Assembly (NCBI GenBank): GCA_964427855.1
Contig: CAYRVH010000002.1
Location: forward strand, 1 to 64,000
Reading direction: 5' to 3'
DNA length: 64,000 nucleotides
Source of the DNA: JAUPKT01 sp964427855
GTDB taxonomy: Bacteria; Desulfobacterota; Desulfomonilia; Desulfomonilales; Desulfomonilaceae
Position 1 is the first letter of the stretch, and every line of letters begins with the position of its first letter. The translations under genes and the position numbers were made by a program. The notes under the pieces were generated by a model. It was not told where the DNA came from and did not search any database. It was given only the letters and a program-made list of their open reading frames with translations. This document shows positions 33,701 through 40,002 of this stretch, piece after piece.

Positions 33701-35745
33701 GCCGCGGAGGACTCCATTTTTATGGTCTTTGGTCCCGAGACCAGCTCGTTGTGGAGAGTCTCTAAGGTGATTGCGCGTTCCAGAAAGCCCGCAACAACTC
33801 CGCTCATGAATTGTCCCTCGGCCATGCATGTATCTTCTGTCATGACCTGCGCGCCGGTCGCGTCGCGGCCCCTGGCCGCTATATACAAACTCCCTGCAGT
33901 CAACGTTTCAATTTTTTGCCGAAAACTCTCTTCTGGCTCAGCGCGGGCGGCGAATTGCCTTTCAAGATTCAGGAGCGTGCATACCTTTGGGGACCGGACC
34001 CGCAAACCTAACGCCTCGCCGGTGACCGTCGTATCACCGGGCTGAGCCTCAAAAATCTTTTTTTGATACAATGGTGACAGGGCGCCTGTGGATACTATTT
34101 CTCTGGTGGCAAGATAGGCTGTCCCTACCTGAATGGCGTCAGCCCCAAGAATTCGTGCGAAAAACGCAGTCTCTCCGTCATATATTCCTCCGGCGAGTAC
34201 TACTATTTTGTCTTCAAATAACGTGGAAGAGGTATGGCGGAGTCCTAAGATCATTTGGGCCAGAGTCAACGTGCTGTTCTCCCCCACGTGGCCGCCGGCC
34301 TCGTTCCCTTCGCAGACCACGAACTTCACCCCCAAGCCAAACGCCAATTTCATAAGCTCCAGATTTGGTGTAACATAAATCACCTCGATGCCCTCTTCCA
34401 GAAATCGAGACGCGTGTGAAGGATCCCCTGCAGCGATAACCACGAATCTGGGTCTTGTTTTTAATACCCAGTCGAAATGAAACGCTCGATAAGGATTGTC
34501 CGGTAAAGTCACAATATTGACGGCGAAGGCGTGGCCTTGCATGACGTCCTGCAAGTTACCGAGTTTTTCCTCCACCGTTTGAGGGTCAAGGACACCCAAG
34601 GCGATAGTCGGCAGCGCGCCTGCTTCTGAGACAGCCTTTGCGAACGCGGGTTCGTCTGTTATCCACGACATGGCCCCCTGTATGATGGGATATCGAGCCC
34701 CGAGATGCTTTGCCACAGGAGAATTTTTTAACCCATCAGGCGAGTGCAATACTCGTGTGTAAAGCTCATGCACTGATTTGCGAAAAGACCGGACTGCGAC
34801 CAACGTTTCTGGACCAAACCTTTCTACAAAATGCCGCGCGAACCCTATCTCCACGCCCAACTGAACTGCATCATTTGGCCCCAAGTTGCTATCCTTTAAG
34901 TGAACACAGCATCGCTTAATCTCGGCCACGAATGCACGTCGTGCGCGGTCCGGGTTCTCTTCAGCCAGCAGTCTTTGCAAGAGGGCCTTGAGATGCTTGA
35001 CGATCACGGAATTTCCCTTGTTGAAAAGACGGACAGGCGCTCCCAACCCCGCTCCCACAATCTCGGTATGCTCGGGCCCTAGCTTTTGGATTCGCTCTCG
35101 CACAACAGAGTTCAAACCCGGAAGGTCTGTCAACCAATGCACACTCTCAAAAACAATTCCTTTTACTCCCATAATGAGCAAACCAGCCGCCGCTTCCGGC
35201 GTGCCGACTCCTCCCCACACAAATACGTCCAGCGGTCGCACCGCCCGTTTTACTTGATTTCGCGCCGCGCAGAGGAGTGACATGGTCGTCTCGGGTCCCA
35301 CAAAGCCACCCGCCTCATTTCCCTTGATGGCAAGGTTGGATAGTATCGGCATGTCGTTAATGACATACAAAACAGTTTTGAGACACGACACAACCGGGAT
35401 AATGATATTATTTCTGGAAAATCTCCCGGAGGCTTCCATGATTTCATTAAGGGTTTCGGCTGTATCGAGAGGGCCGAGCTCAACCCACAGACGCCCAATT
35501 GGAATATCTGCCAAGATCGACGGAACATCCGGGGTTGTGAAAAGGGCGGGAGAGACCTTTATATCCACTGTCCTCGCGGATTCGCTGTATTTTTCGAGTT
35601 CTTTCCCAAATTCAGACAGGCTTCCGTTGGGGACGTCAAAGATCACCGAAGAGCCAGAGTTCCTCGCCATCTGTGTTATCGCAGCAGAAATAGACGAGTG
35701 CGGCCACACGAAGCCAAAATAATGTTTTATTTCAGAAGCAACCAT
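27706..35745 (-). CDS. Type I megasynthase, PfaA-like: NMO-NMO-KS-AT-ACP-KR-DH
   Basis: One 2679-residue multienzyme. Residues 1-330 form a degenerate nitronate-monooxygenase/enoyl-reductase-like barrel (NEAGGFVG). Residues 340-620 form a second, intact one (NEAGGHVG, His486). The ketosynthase (720-1180) has SAACATSL with Cys921, ECHATGT with His1062 and IGHTLGAS with His1098. The acyltransferase (1278-1560) has FPGQGSHYAGMG and GHSLGE with Ser1365. ACP (1725-1800) has DLSIRSSRL with Ser1760. Ketoreductase (1855-2300) has FSGGGYGIT, VVHGAGILRDN, SSAACIQGN and NYAAGN. A double-hotdog dehydratase follows (about 2360-2675, His2403). Order and motifs resemble the pfa-type secondary-lipid synthases of anaerobes. 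It probably works iteratively on acyl chains in the cytosol; the product is unknown. An AAGGA site abuts the ATG. Confidence 0.9.
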   Translation of the reverse strand: MVASEIKHYFGFVWPHSSISAAITQMARNSGSSVIFDVPNGSLSEFGKELEKYSESARTVDIKVSPALFTTPDVPSILADIPIGRLWVELGPLDTAETLNEIMEASGRFSRNNIIIPVVSCLKTVLYVINDMPILSNLAIKGNEAGGFVGPETTMSLLCAARNQVKRAVRPLDVFVWGGVGTPEAAAGLLIMGVKGIVFESVHWLTDLPGLNSVVRERIQKLGPEHTEIVGAGLGAPVRLFNKGNSVIVKHLKALLQRLLAEENPDRARRAFVAEIKRCCVHLKDSNLGPNDAVQLGVEIGFARHFVERFGPETLVAVRSFRKSVHELYTRVLHSPDGLKNSPVAKHLGARYPIIQGAMSWITDEPAFAKAVSEAGALPTIALGVLDPQTVEEKLGNLQDVMQGHAFAVNIVTLPDNPYRAFHFDWVLKTRPRFVVIAAGDPSHASRFLEEGIEVIYVTPNLELMKLAFGLGVKFVVCEGNEAGGHVGENSTLTLAQMILGLRHTSSTLFEDKIVVLAGGIYDGETAFFARILGADAIQVGTAYLATREIVSTGALSPLYQKKIFEAQPGDTTVTGEALGLRVRSPKVCTLLNLERQFAARAEPEESFRQKIETLTAGSLYIAARGRDATGAQVMTEDTCMAEGQFMSGVVAGFLERAITLETLHNELVSGPKTIKMESSAAGHGATPYEDYSSKGATSPEPSSVHVVTSRPAWREKRERIAITGMSVANSLGMGYGEILNASLARKSGITPVPQSRWDHTIYYDPRPRAPEKTYCSVGAFMDVHISRKDIGVAPHDFRTMTGATRITLLLAEQAIQESSILSSDIPRERISVLISQNSGEAAGTLQDMIVRGSTDSIVSAAMRALELEPSHLSELENEVKKGRLAVDDTTLLGRLNCAAGGFICNKYGFMGPSFAVSAACATSLVALFTAIQFIRNGIVDAAIVGGGEEFLSPMHFLEFSALGALAGISGIERLPSETSRPFDRDRDGMVLGEGGGMLVIERESVARKRGAHIHAFITGVGASNNHLGMVESSSQTQELAISSSFSDASYGPDDVDFVECHATGTRQGDVEEVRALRTFFHRRVGPVLSSFKSQIGHTLGASGINSLIRGISAMNEGVFPPTLNYEKPDIELAIEESGMVLLGGPDEWRQKDGLPRRMQVNAFGFGGSNYVIQIEEALDGKDKVLVHPPAPREAQSRFPTFLRHAASQPHGLTFFEATLSGVPYRIAVLADDEDAARIILDESDLLRNGSIMAPKRMRSLAKQGIYVGPVNDHPDNIAFVFPGQGSHYAGMGRELYENFPVIKNWMDRAADIADFDLLRLLFHDREEDLQKTRWQQPALFTLEYAVAQYLLSLGVGPKALAGHSLGELTALCLAGVYSFEDGFRLVNKRAVCMDKACSQGMDPGVMLACDAPTDVLDDVMKSYPNTFITNVNSPRQVVLGGGSDVMRSLGLDLKKLGFRSTLLRVSMAFHSPIMRCIRDELEEFVSDIAFYPPTMPVVSNTTGKPFPEDPSQIKSILMDHLESPVLWMQDIDMLTRHFAINCFVEVGPREILCNLIQDTVEGAECIQTCLPSAELFVFKTALARLYAKGHVKLVGRPLLLDGGGHASPAKRDDQNWTISPAKSDASKASGEEIRSIVQKHVNAFVLDSFGRFIKPAILKSVREAIDPAYTEEQLESFLGDELGLEAANVVRETLSSRMDPTIVVPSIGGDHDETKAASGAIDELDVTERVIRLIMEATGYERNEIEPDMDLREDLSIRSSRLPVIMDAVEGHFGIKIELEDFINVRTIRDISNRIALVMAKQQGQGKDETPAPSRPFQNNLNQVVDNVPQTIKRVTFEQRGVETQDVTPVEIAPTESLLIISAKGGAGLRKSIGEVFRRDYGATILTGQFLSNETEQELFAVDLRKRDQISEALSAMEGMVESPSGLVVVLDQTLGDELNSVEDVPVVLEGLFAILKTFLQSPSKKFALVVENRSVEPSAPMLTLHEGLLGVFLSASLELGYVLFRSLTVHQDSDLTTAVRWALNREIKPVHLVCNAAGLHTTEGKVALLEKVDGGLRGLDPSDVVVFSGGGYGITSRLARSLQLYGCTIVLLGRTQIDDQEPSMQSEEEQGFPDARGSDREALTRGKGQAQETCVRDHEAAAQRVRETIKDLESLGMEVSYYTCDVTDPQAVKSIFSKIYEKYGCIDGVVHGAGILRDNLIKSMNPGDFRKVVEVKLLGAWNLFQALGENPIKFFACLSSAACIQGNPGQSNYAAGNRMMSALMMYFSQQRPETIFKSLMLPPIEGVGMADTPEIRALMKRAHTDYIHVNEFAALFWRELFMSSREDLWVLYMRSLPNLKTSPIRLTDSHDEKEFVSVQGMVIPRDRVPLIDAVEELDLRSGVLKASRKFSTDRDRWIEDHKPFVFLRHPLISAVMVIEAMLESSRLLYPLLEVVAVKDVWFFDVIECPPHSVQDVTIECAAVNHTGRQIVCEAQMFMQPQQTSLRAAQTRPHYKGTLLLGPYKDHSLMKRVKCSPIQEPKLSEPIARSAILAQYELRSCMNYRYRVIESVTGLGKGTISATTVYKHSVDFSDRPNAIYQYSPYLLEALMQSANFYLVGRGDATNAAIIPQRVEDVMFTRHCNDGEVIAVEGRVLKEDEDGLEWEAWAVDESGEIIMYLKKATFRWFSLSEMVNAGE

Positions 35746-35903
35746 TCCTTAACCCTCAAGGGAAAGTCAGCAATCAACCCTATCACATAGCACATTTTTT
35801 CTTTTTCTGACAGAGACTCCAAATCTCTAATAATCACTTCAGAATTTACTTTTTCTCTGCGAGGCGTTATAGTAACCCAATGCGGTGCGAACGGACTGCT
35901 CAT
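35727..35903 (-). CDS. Possible small protein preceding the megasynthase
   Basis: A 58-residue frame (MSSPFAPHWVTITPRREKVN, ending RVKEWLLLK) whose stop lies 19 bases inside the megasynthase start region, the overlap expected of translationally coupled genes. The sequence has a protein-like mix (SEVIIRDLESLSEKEKMCYVIGL). A longer frame to 36041 would run into the divergent SDR gene and is less likely. The ribosome-binding site is poor (AAGGGCGACGG), and the divergent promoter at 35845-35873 lies inside it on the other strand. It could be a leader peptide, a small partner protein, or chance. Confidence 0.35.
   Translation of the reverse strand: MSSPFAPHWVTITPRREKVNSEVIIRDLESLSEKEKMCYVIGLIADFPLRVKEWLLLK
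35845..35873 (+). promoter_or_regulatory. Promoter of the SDR/thioester-reductase gene
   Basis: TTTACT (35845-35850) and TATAGT (35868-35873) are separated by 17 bases on the plus strand, about 95 bases before the ATG at 35967. It lies in the divergent gap between the megasynthase and the reductase. Confidence 0.5.
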
Positions 35904-35966
35904 ACGTCCGTCGCCCTTCTCTTGAAATATCAGGTTCACGCATGCTGGAGAGTCGCGACTGATCCA

Positions 35967-37049
35967 ATGAATTGTCTCATAACAGGTGGAACCGGCTTCC
36001 TCGGTGAATATCTTATCGCTGAGCTCCTCGAAAAAGGACATCTTGTGTCAGCCCTCTTTAGGAGCGATGTGAAGAGGCTCAACACCATAAGGTTTCTCGG
36101 CAGTCTAGGGTTGCCACGAAGCGCCGACAGTCTCCGTTGGATCAAAGGAGACCTCTTGCGTATAGACGAGGAATGGCCGCAACTCTGCTCCGAATTCCCT
36201 CATCTCCGCAAGATAGACACCATCATTCATAGCGCCGCATCGACCCGTTTGCACATGGATGGTTGTGGCGATCCCCTGAAGACAAACGTCGGCAGTGCGA
36301 AGGCCTTGAGAAGACTTTACGATGCCCACCCGACGCGAGTCCACCTTATCAGCACGGCCTATGTATGTGGCCTTAAGCAGGGAGAACTGGTCCAAGAAGT
36401 CATGCATCCCAGAGGGGACTTCTTAACCGTATACGAAGAGAGCAAATGGGAGGCCGAACGAATATGGGAGGGACACGCTACCTTTCTGAGGCCGTCGATC
36501 ATATTGGGGCATAGTGAGACGGCTCGCTGCACATCCTTCAGCGGGTGGTACATTCTTTTTCAGGCAGCCCATTTGCTGGATCGGCTCATGCAAGAGAATT
36601 CTGAAAGCAAGAGATTCAGTCTGGGAATTCACATTCCCGCTGACCCTTTGGCAACAAGCAACGTGATCACGGTGGACTACGTCGCAAAGGCCGCCATAGG
36701 AATCATCGAGGATCCCAGGAATCACAATAAGATTTTTCACCTTACACATCCAAACCCCCCTAATCACCAGTGGACGCTCGATCTCATTTGTCGCCGATTT
36801 CGTCTAGGTGGTTTCGGTTTTGCCGGCCCCCATGCCCCTTTTATGCAACCCCGTAATCGCATTGAACGGATGGCCTGGCGACAAATGCAGACCATATTGC
36901 TTCACTTTGCGAACAACCCGGTCTTCGATCGCGCAAACACGGATCACGCAATGCCGGAATTAACTGCGCCCCCAATCACAGAGGCCCTCGTCAACAAGTT
37001 GATCGACTATGCAATTGAGCGAGAATGGGGCGTAGGACTCATCTCGTAG
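35967..37049 (+). CDS. Extended SDR, thioester-reductase-like
   Basis: A 360-residue extended short-chain dehydrogenase. CLITGGTGFLGEYLI is the GxxGxxG dinucleotide loop, IIHSAASTRLHMDG matches the fatty-acyl-CoA/thioester-reductase branch, NVGSAKALRRL follows, and YEESKWEAE holds the catalytic YxxxK. Enzymes of this branch reduce an acyl-thioester to an aldehyde or alcohol, or act on a free substrate. Its position, divergent from a carrier-domain megasynthase by about 220 bases, suggests it might release or modify the product; this is inference. The start MNCLITGG puts the Rossmann fold at the true N-terminus. The 29-residue extension to 35880 has no supporting site. Confidence 0.78.
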   Translation: MNCLITGGTGFLGEYLIAELLEKGHLVSALFRSDVKRLNTIRFLGSLGLPRSADSLRWIKGDLLRIDEEWPQLCSEFPHLRKIDTIIHSAASTRLHMDGCGDPLKTNVGSAKALRRLYDAHPTRVHLISTAYVCGLKQGELVQEVMHPRGDFLTVYEESKWEAERIWEGHATFLRPSIILGHSETARCTSFSGWYILFQAAHLLDRLMQENSESKRFSLGIHIPADPLATSNVITVDYVAKAAIGIIEDPRNHNKIFHLTHPNPPNHQWTLDLICRRFRLGGFGFAGPHAPFMQPRNRIERMAWRQMQTILLHFANNPVFDRANTDHAMPELTAPPITEALVNKLIDYAIEREWGVGLIS

Positions 37050-37085
37050 GAAGGTATGTAAAAGCCCGATCAGAGACTGGCGCCT

Positions 37086-38339
37086 TCAGGTCTTCTTGAA
37101 CATCCCGCTTTCTGGAACCAAAAGGTAGGACGCGCACGCGAGCCCTAATGCGACTATCCCCACTGACCACATAGGTGAAAAGTTCAGAGACGCATTTACA
37201 TTGGACGGATGAGAGGACACCACCATCCCGATGAGCTGAGTCATGGCTGCCGCCCCTAACACGGTAAACAAGTTAACCCCGGTAAAGGCCAGCGAGGTGA
37301 ATTCTGGAGACACCAGCTCTTTGATGTGAGCGTACATGATTTGACCCGGTCCAGCAAACACTCCTAAGGCAAAAAGGACCGCAACTATCCACCACGAAGA
37401 CATGAGTTGGCCCCACAATTCCATCACAAAGCAGATCAAGCAAAATCCAGCAAGCGCGGCAATGACCACCCATTTTCGAGATCGCACAATTCGATCGCTT
37501 AGAAGCCCCGAGAGTGGCAGCGCAACCATATAGCCCACTCCCATGGCCAGAAGCGCGTTGGCCGACTCGATCTCGCCCATACCAAGGCCGAACGCAAGAT
37601 AGGGCATGATCCAAAGACCTTGCAACGCCGCAAAATATCCGTAGCGTACAAAACTACTAAAACTTATGGCCCAATAACTATAGGTAATAAAGAGGCTGCC
37701 GAAGCGTCGCGAGGTCCCCTTACGCTCTCGAGTCAACAAATTCCAGGCCTTAGACGGGCTGTCCCTGGAAAGAACAACAAACAAGAAGCCCACCACAGCT
37801 TGGATTATTGCAACCACGTAAAAACTGCCGCGCCAACCGATCCATTGACTCAGAAGGGCAAGGGGAGTGGCCGCCAACAGGTTGCCCAACACACCCACGG
37901 ATACCACGCTCCCGCTCAAGGAAGCGAAGCGATTCGCAGGAAACCATGCAGCAAGGAGCGCCAGAACGATCATGAGATTCCCGCTCATCCCGATTCCCAT
38001 CAGAACGCGCGCCGCTGTCAGCCCTGGATAAGTGGCGGCGAGTGAGAAACAGATTGTCCCTGAGAAACCGATGCAGACAAGCGCGGCAGCGCTTAGTCGA
38101 GGACCTATTCGTTGGAGCGCGACGCCTAGCGGAATTTGGCTGAAAGCAAAGGCGTAATAAAAAGCTGCGGCAACCCCGGCGAGTTGGGAGCTCGTCAGAC
38201 CCAACTCCTCGCTCAGGGGTACGCTGATCACCGTCGTGGAGACCCTTGTAAACATTGACAGCACGAAGTGCGCGCTGCCAATAAAAAAAATTACCCACCG
38301 TCGGCTGCTCCCCGGCGCTGGGTCAAAATTGTAGTTCAA
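37086..38339 (-). CDS. Major facilitator superfamily transporter
   Basis: A 417-residue protein with twelve predicted helices in two halves. The loop between helices 2 and 3 reads LQRIGPRLSAA, and its counterpart after helix 8 reads LLSDRIVRSRKW, close to the family DRxGRR pattern. The N-terminus (SSRRWVIFFIGSAHFVLSMF) resembles the oxalate/formate or hexuronate type of small-molecule permease. The substrate is not decidable. It converges on the SDR gene with a gap of about 36 bases. It could export the product of the neighbouring synthase or be unrelated. The ribosome-binding site is AGGAG, ten bases before the ATG. Confidence 0.85.
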   Translation of the reverse strand: MNYNFDPAPGSSRRWVIFFIGSAHFVLSMFTRVSTTVISVPLSEELGLTSSQLAGVAAAFYYAFAFSQIPLGVALQRIGPRLSAAALVCIGFSGTICFSLAATYPGLTAARVLMGIGMSGNLMIVLALLAAWFPANRFASLSGSVVSVGVLGNLLAATPLALLSQWIGWRGSFYVVAIIQAVVGFLFVVLSRDSPSKAWNLLTRERKGTSRRFGSLFITYSYWAISFSSFVRYGYFAALQGLWIMPYLAFGLGMGEIESANALLAMGVGYMVALPLSGLLSDRIVRSRKWVVIAALAGFCLICFVMELWGQLMSSWWIVAVLFALGVFAGPGQIMYAHIKELVSPEFTSLAFTGVNLFTVLGAAAMTQLIGMVVSSHPSNVNASLNFSPMWSVGIVALGLACASYLLVPESGMFKKT

Positions 38340-38382
38340 ACCACAAGCTCCTCTTCAGGCGACCAGTTGCCGTGCATTCACC

Positions 38383-39168
38383 TCATTTGCGCTTCAGCGC
38401 GGCCAAGCGCTCTGCGATGCTTAAGTCCGCCTGAGGCTTTTCCCCGGACGCCTCTTTGAGGGCTCCTTCGATGTATTTATCCTGGTTTTCTCTCTCAGGG
38501 CTCAAGAGCTTGGCCTTCATGTCAGAGGCTGAAGCCGCGGCTCGCGCCTCCTCGGCCTTCTTGTTCATGGCCGCGAGCGCGACCCCGAGGCTGGATGACT
38601 GTTTCTTCAGACCCGCAAGCTGCTCAGACCGCAATGCGCGGTCGGCGGCTCGTTTACGCTCGATTTCCGCCATTTTCATATCTCGCTGCGCGCGCTCCAA
38701 CTGAGCTCTGGCAGTTTTCACCTTGTGCGCGGTCAACTCTGCCAACTGTTTTATTTCTTCATAATAGGCCCGAGCCTCCTCTGCTTCACTTTTTTCACGC
38801 TCGACCTCGGGCTGCAATTCTTCCAATTTTTGGAGCAGCTTGTTCAAGCTTTGTTCCAATTCCGCCGCTTTATTCTGGTCTCCGGCAGACTGAGCTTCCT
38901 CATATTGTTTTTGAAGCAACTCAGCCGCGGCCAAATGCCTGTCGTAATTCTTGATGGCAGCTTCGGATTCAGCCTTTTCCTTTTCAAACATGGCTTTTGC
39001 TTTGCCGGCTTCCACGGTGATTTTGTCCAGTTCCCTTATCATTTCTTGAATTTCTGCCTCTGACGCAGTCTCGGGGTCCCAAGAGACAATGGCCTGGGTC
39101 AACAGTTCCCCCGTCTGACTTAATTTTTCCTTGCCGAAAGATCTCAGGAATCCAAATAGTCCGCCCAT
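38383..39168 (-). CDS. PspA/IM30-like coiled-coil protein (YjfJ type)
   Basis: A 261-residue protein that is nearly all charged helix from about residue 30 to 220 (ELEQSLNKLLQKLEELQPEV, RAQRDMKMAEIERKRAADRAL). A short amphipathic start (MGGLFGFLRSFGKEKL) could touch membrane, as in phage-shock protein A. Together with the following YjfK-like gene it matches the yjfJ-yjfK pair known from enterobacteria. PspA-type proteins polymerise on stressed inner membranes and limit proton leak. It follows the yjfK-like gene on the same strand by 30 bases, so they form an operon. Confidence 0.75.
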   Translation of the reverse strand: MGGLFGFLRSFGKEKLSQTGELLTQAIVSWDPETASEAEIQEMIRELDKITVEAGKAKAMFEKEKAESEAAIKNYDRHLAAAELLQKQYEEAQSAGDQNKAAELEQSLNKLLQKLEELQPEVEREKSEAEEARAYYEEIKQLAELTAHKVKTARAQLERAQRDMKMAEIERKRAADRALRSEQLAGLKKQSSSLGVALAAMNKKAEEARAAASASDMKAKLLSPERENQDKYIEGALKEASGEKPQADLSIAERLAALKRK

Positions 39169-39198
39169 TTCTTGATGCCTCCTTGTGTGTGCTCAGTG

Positions 39199-39930
39199 TC
39201 AAATGATTTTGAGTGCTGCGGGCGAGAGTTCAAGGCCAAGCCATATTTGCACCGAAGCCCCGTCCTTCTCGTTCACCGCAGAAATAAGTAGATATTCATC
39301 CACGTCTTGGTTGACATGACGACCGTAGAGCATCGCGTCATGTTTCAATGTCTCGCTTCGATCTCCGTACATATCGTAATACATGGTCTCGATGAACTGG
39401 ACAGGCGGGACGTGTGTGACAGGCTCTCCCTGAGCTTCTTGCTGCACGACCACTTCGGCGTTAGCGTTCTCCCAGACTCGCCAATAGAGGTCGCCGTCCT
39501 TGAGCTGAAAAACACTGAGCCCTATATATCCGTCCCTTTCTGAGAGCCAGAAATCCCAGTCTTGAGGATAGATCTCGTCATAGGCCATGAATAGCTTGCA
39601 TTCTTCCAAAGCCTCAGTGCGGTCATCGGACACGATCTGCAGCATATATGGCGTACCTGCCGAGGAAAAATAACACCTATGCACAGTACTCGACCCGATA
39701 ACAAAGCGCCCATAAGATAGAATAATCTCAGTATTTTCAGGACGTTTCACCTTGAGATGAGGCTGGCCCAAGATAAAATCGACCTCGTCTATCTCAATCA
39801 TTCCGTTCAATCGCAACCCGAGGGGCAGGTTGTCGTCAACTCTCTTCGCTCCGACTCGCTTGTATGCCTCTTTCAGGTCCTCATATTTTTTTTGACCCAA
39901 CTGGCGCAAAATGTCCCATGTCGAGGCCAT
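39199..39930 (-). CDS. YjfK-like (DUF2491 family) protein
   Basis: The 243 residues match the DUF2491/YjfK pattern: MIEIDEVDFILGQPHLKVKR near the start, HRCYFSS and ILSYGRFVIG in the middle, DEIYPQDWDFWLSERDGYIG, and EYLLISAVNEKDGASVQIWLG near the end. The function is unknown. There is no signal peptide, so it is presumably cytosolic. In other genomes the gene sits beside a PspA-like gene, as here. The ATG follows GGGAGG at good spacing. Confidence 0.78.
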   Translation of the reverse strand: MASTWDILRQLGQKKYEDLKEAYKRVGAKRVDDNLPLGLRLNGMIEIDEVDFILGQPHLKVKRPENTEIILSYGRFVIGSSTVHRCYFSSAGTPYMLQIVSDDRTEALEECKLFMAYDEIYPQDWDFWLSERDGYIGLSVFQLKDGDLYWRVWENANAEVVVQQEAQGEPVTHVPPVQFIETMYYDMYGDRSETLKHDAMLYGRHVNQDVDEYLLISAVNEKDGASVQIWLGLELSPAALKII

Positions 39931-40002
39931 AATACCTCCCTTGATTAGTGTAAAGAAGGGTTATGTCGGGTTCCCACGGCGGCCAACACAGCCCCTGCTT
40001 CC

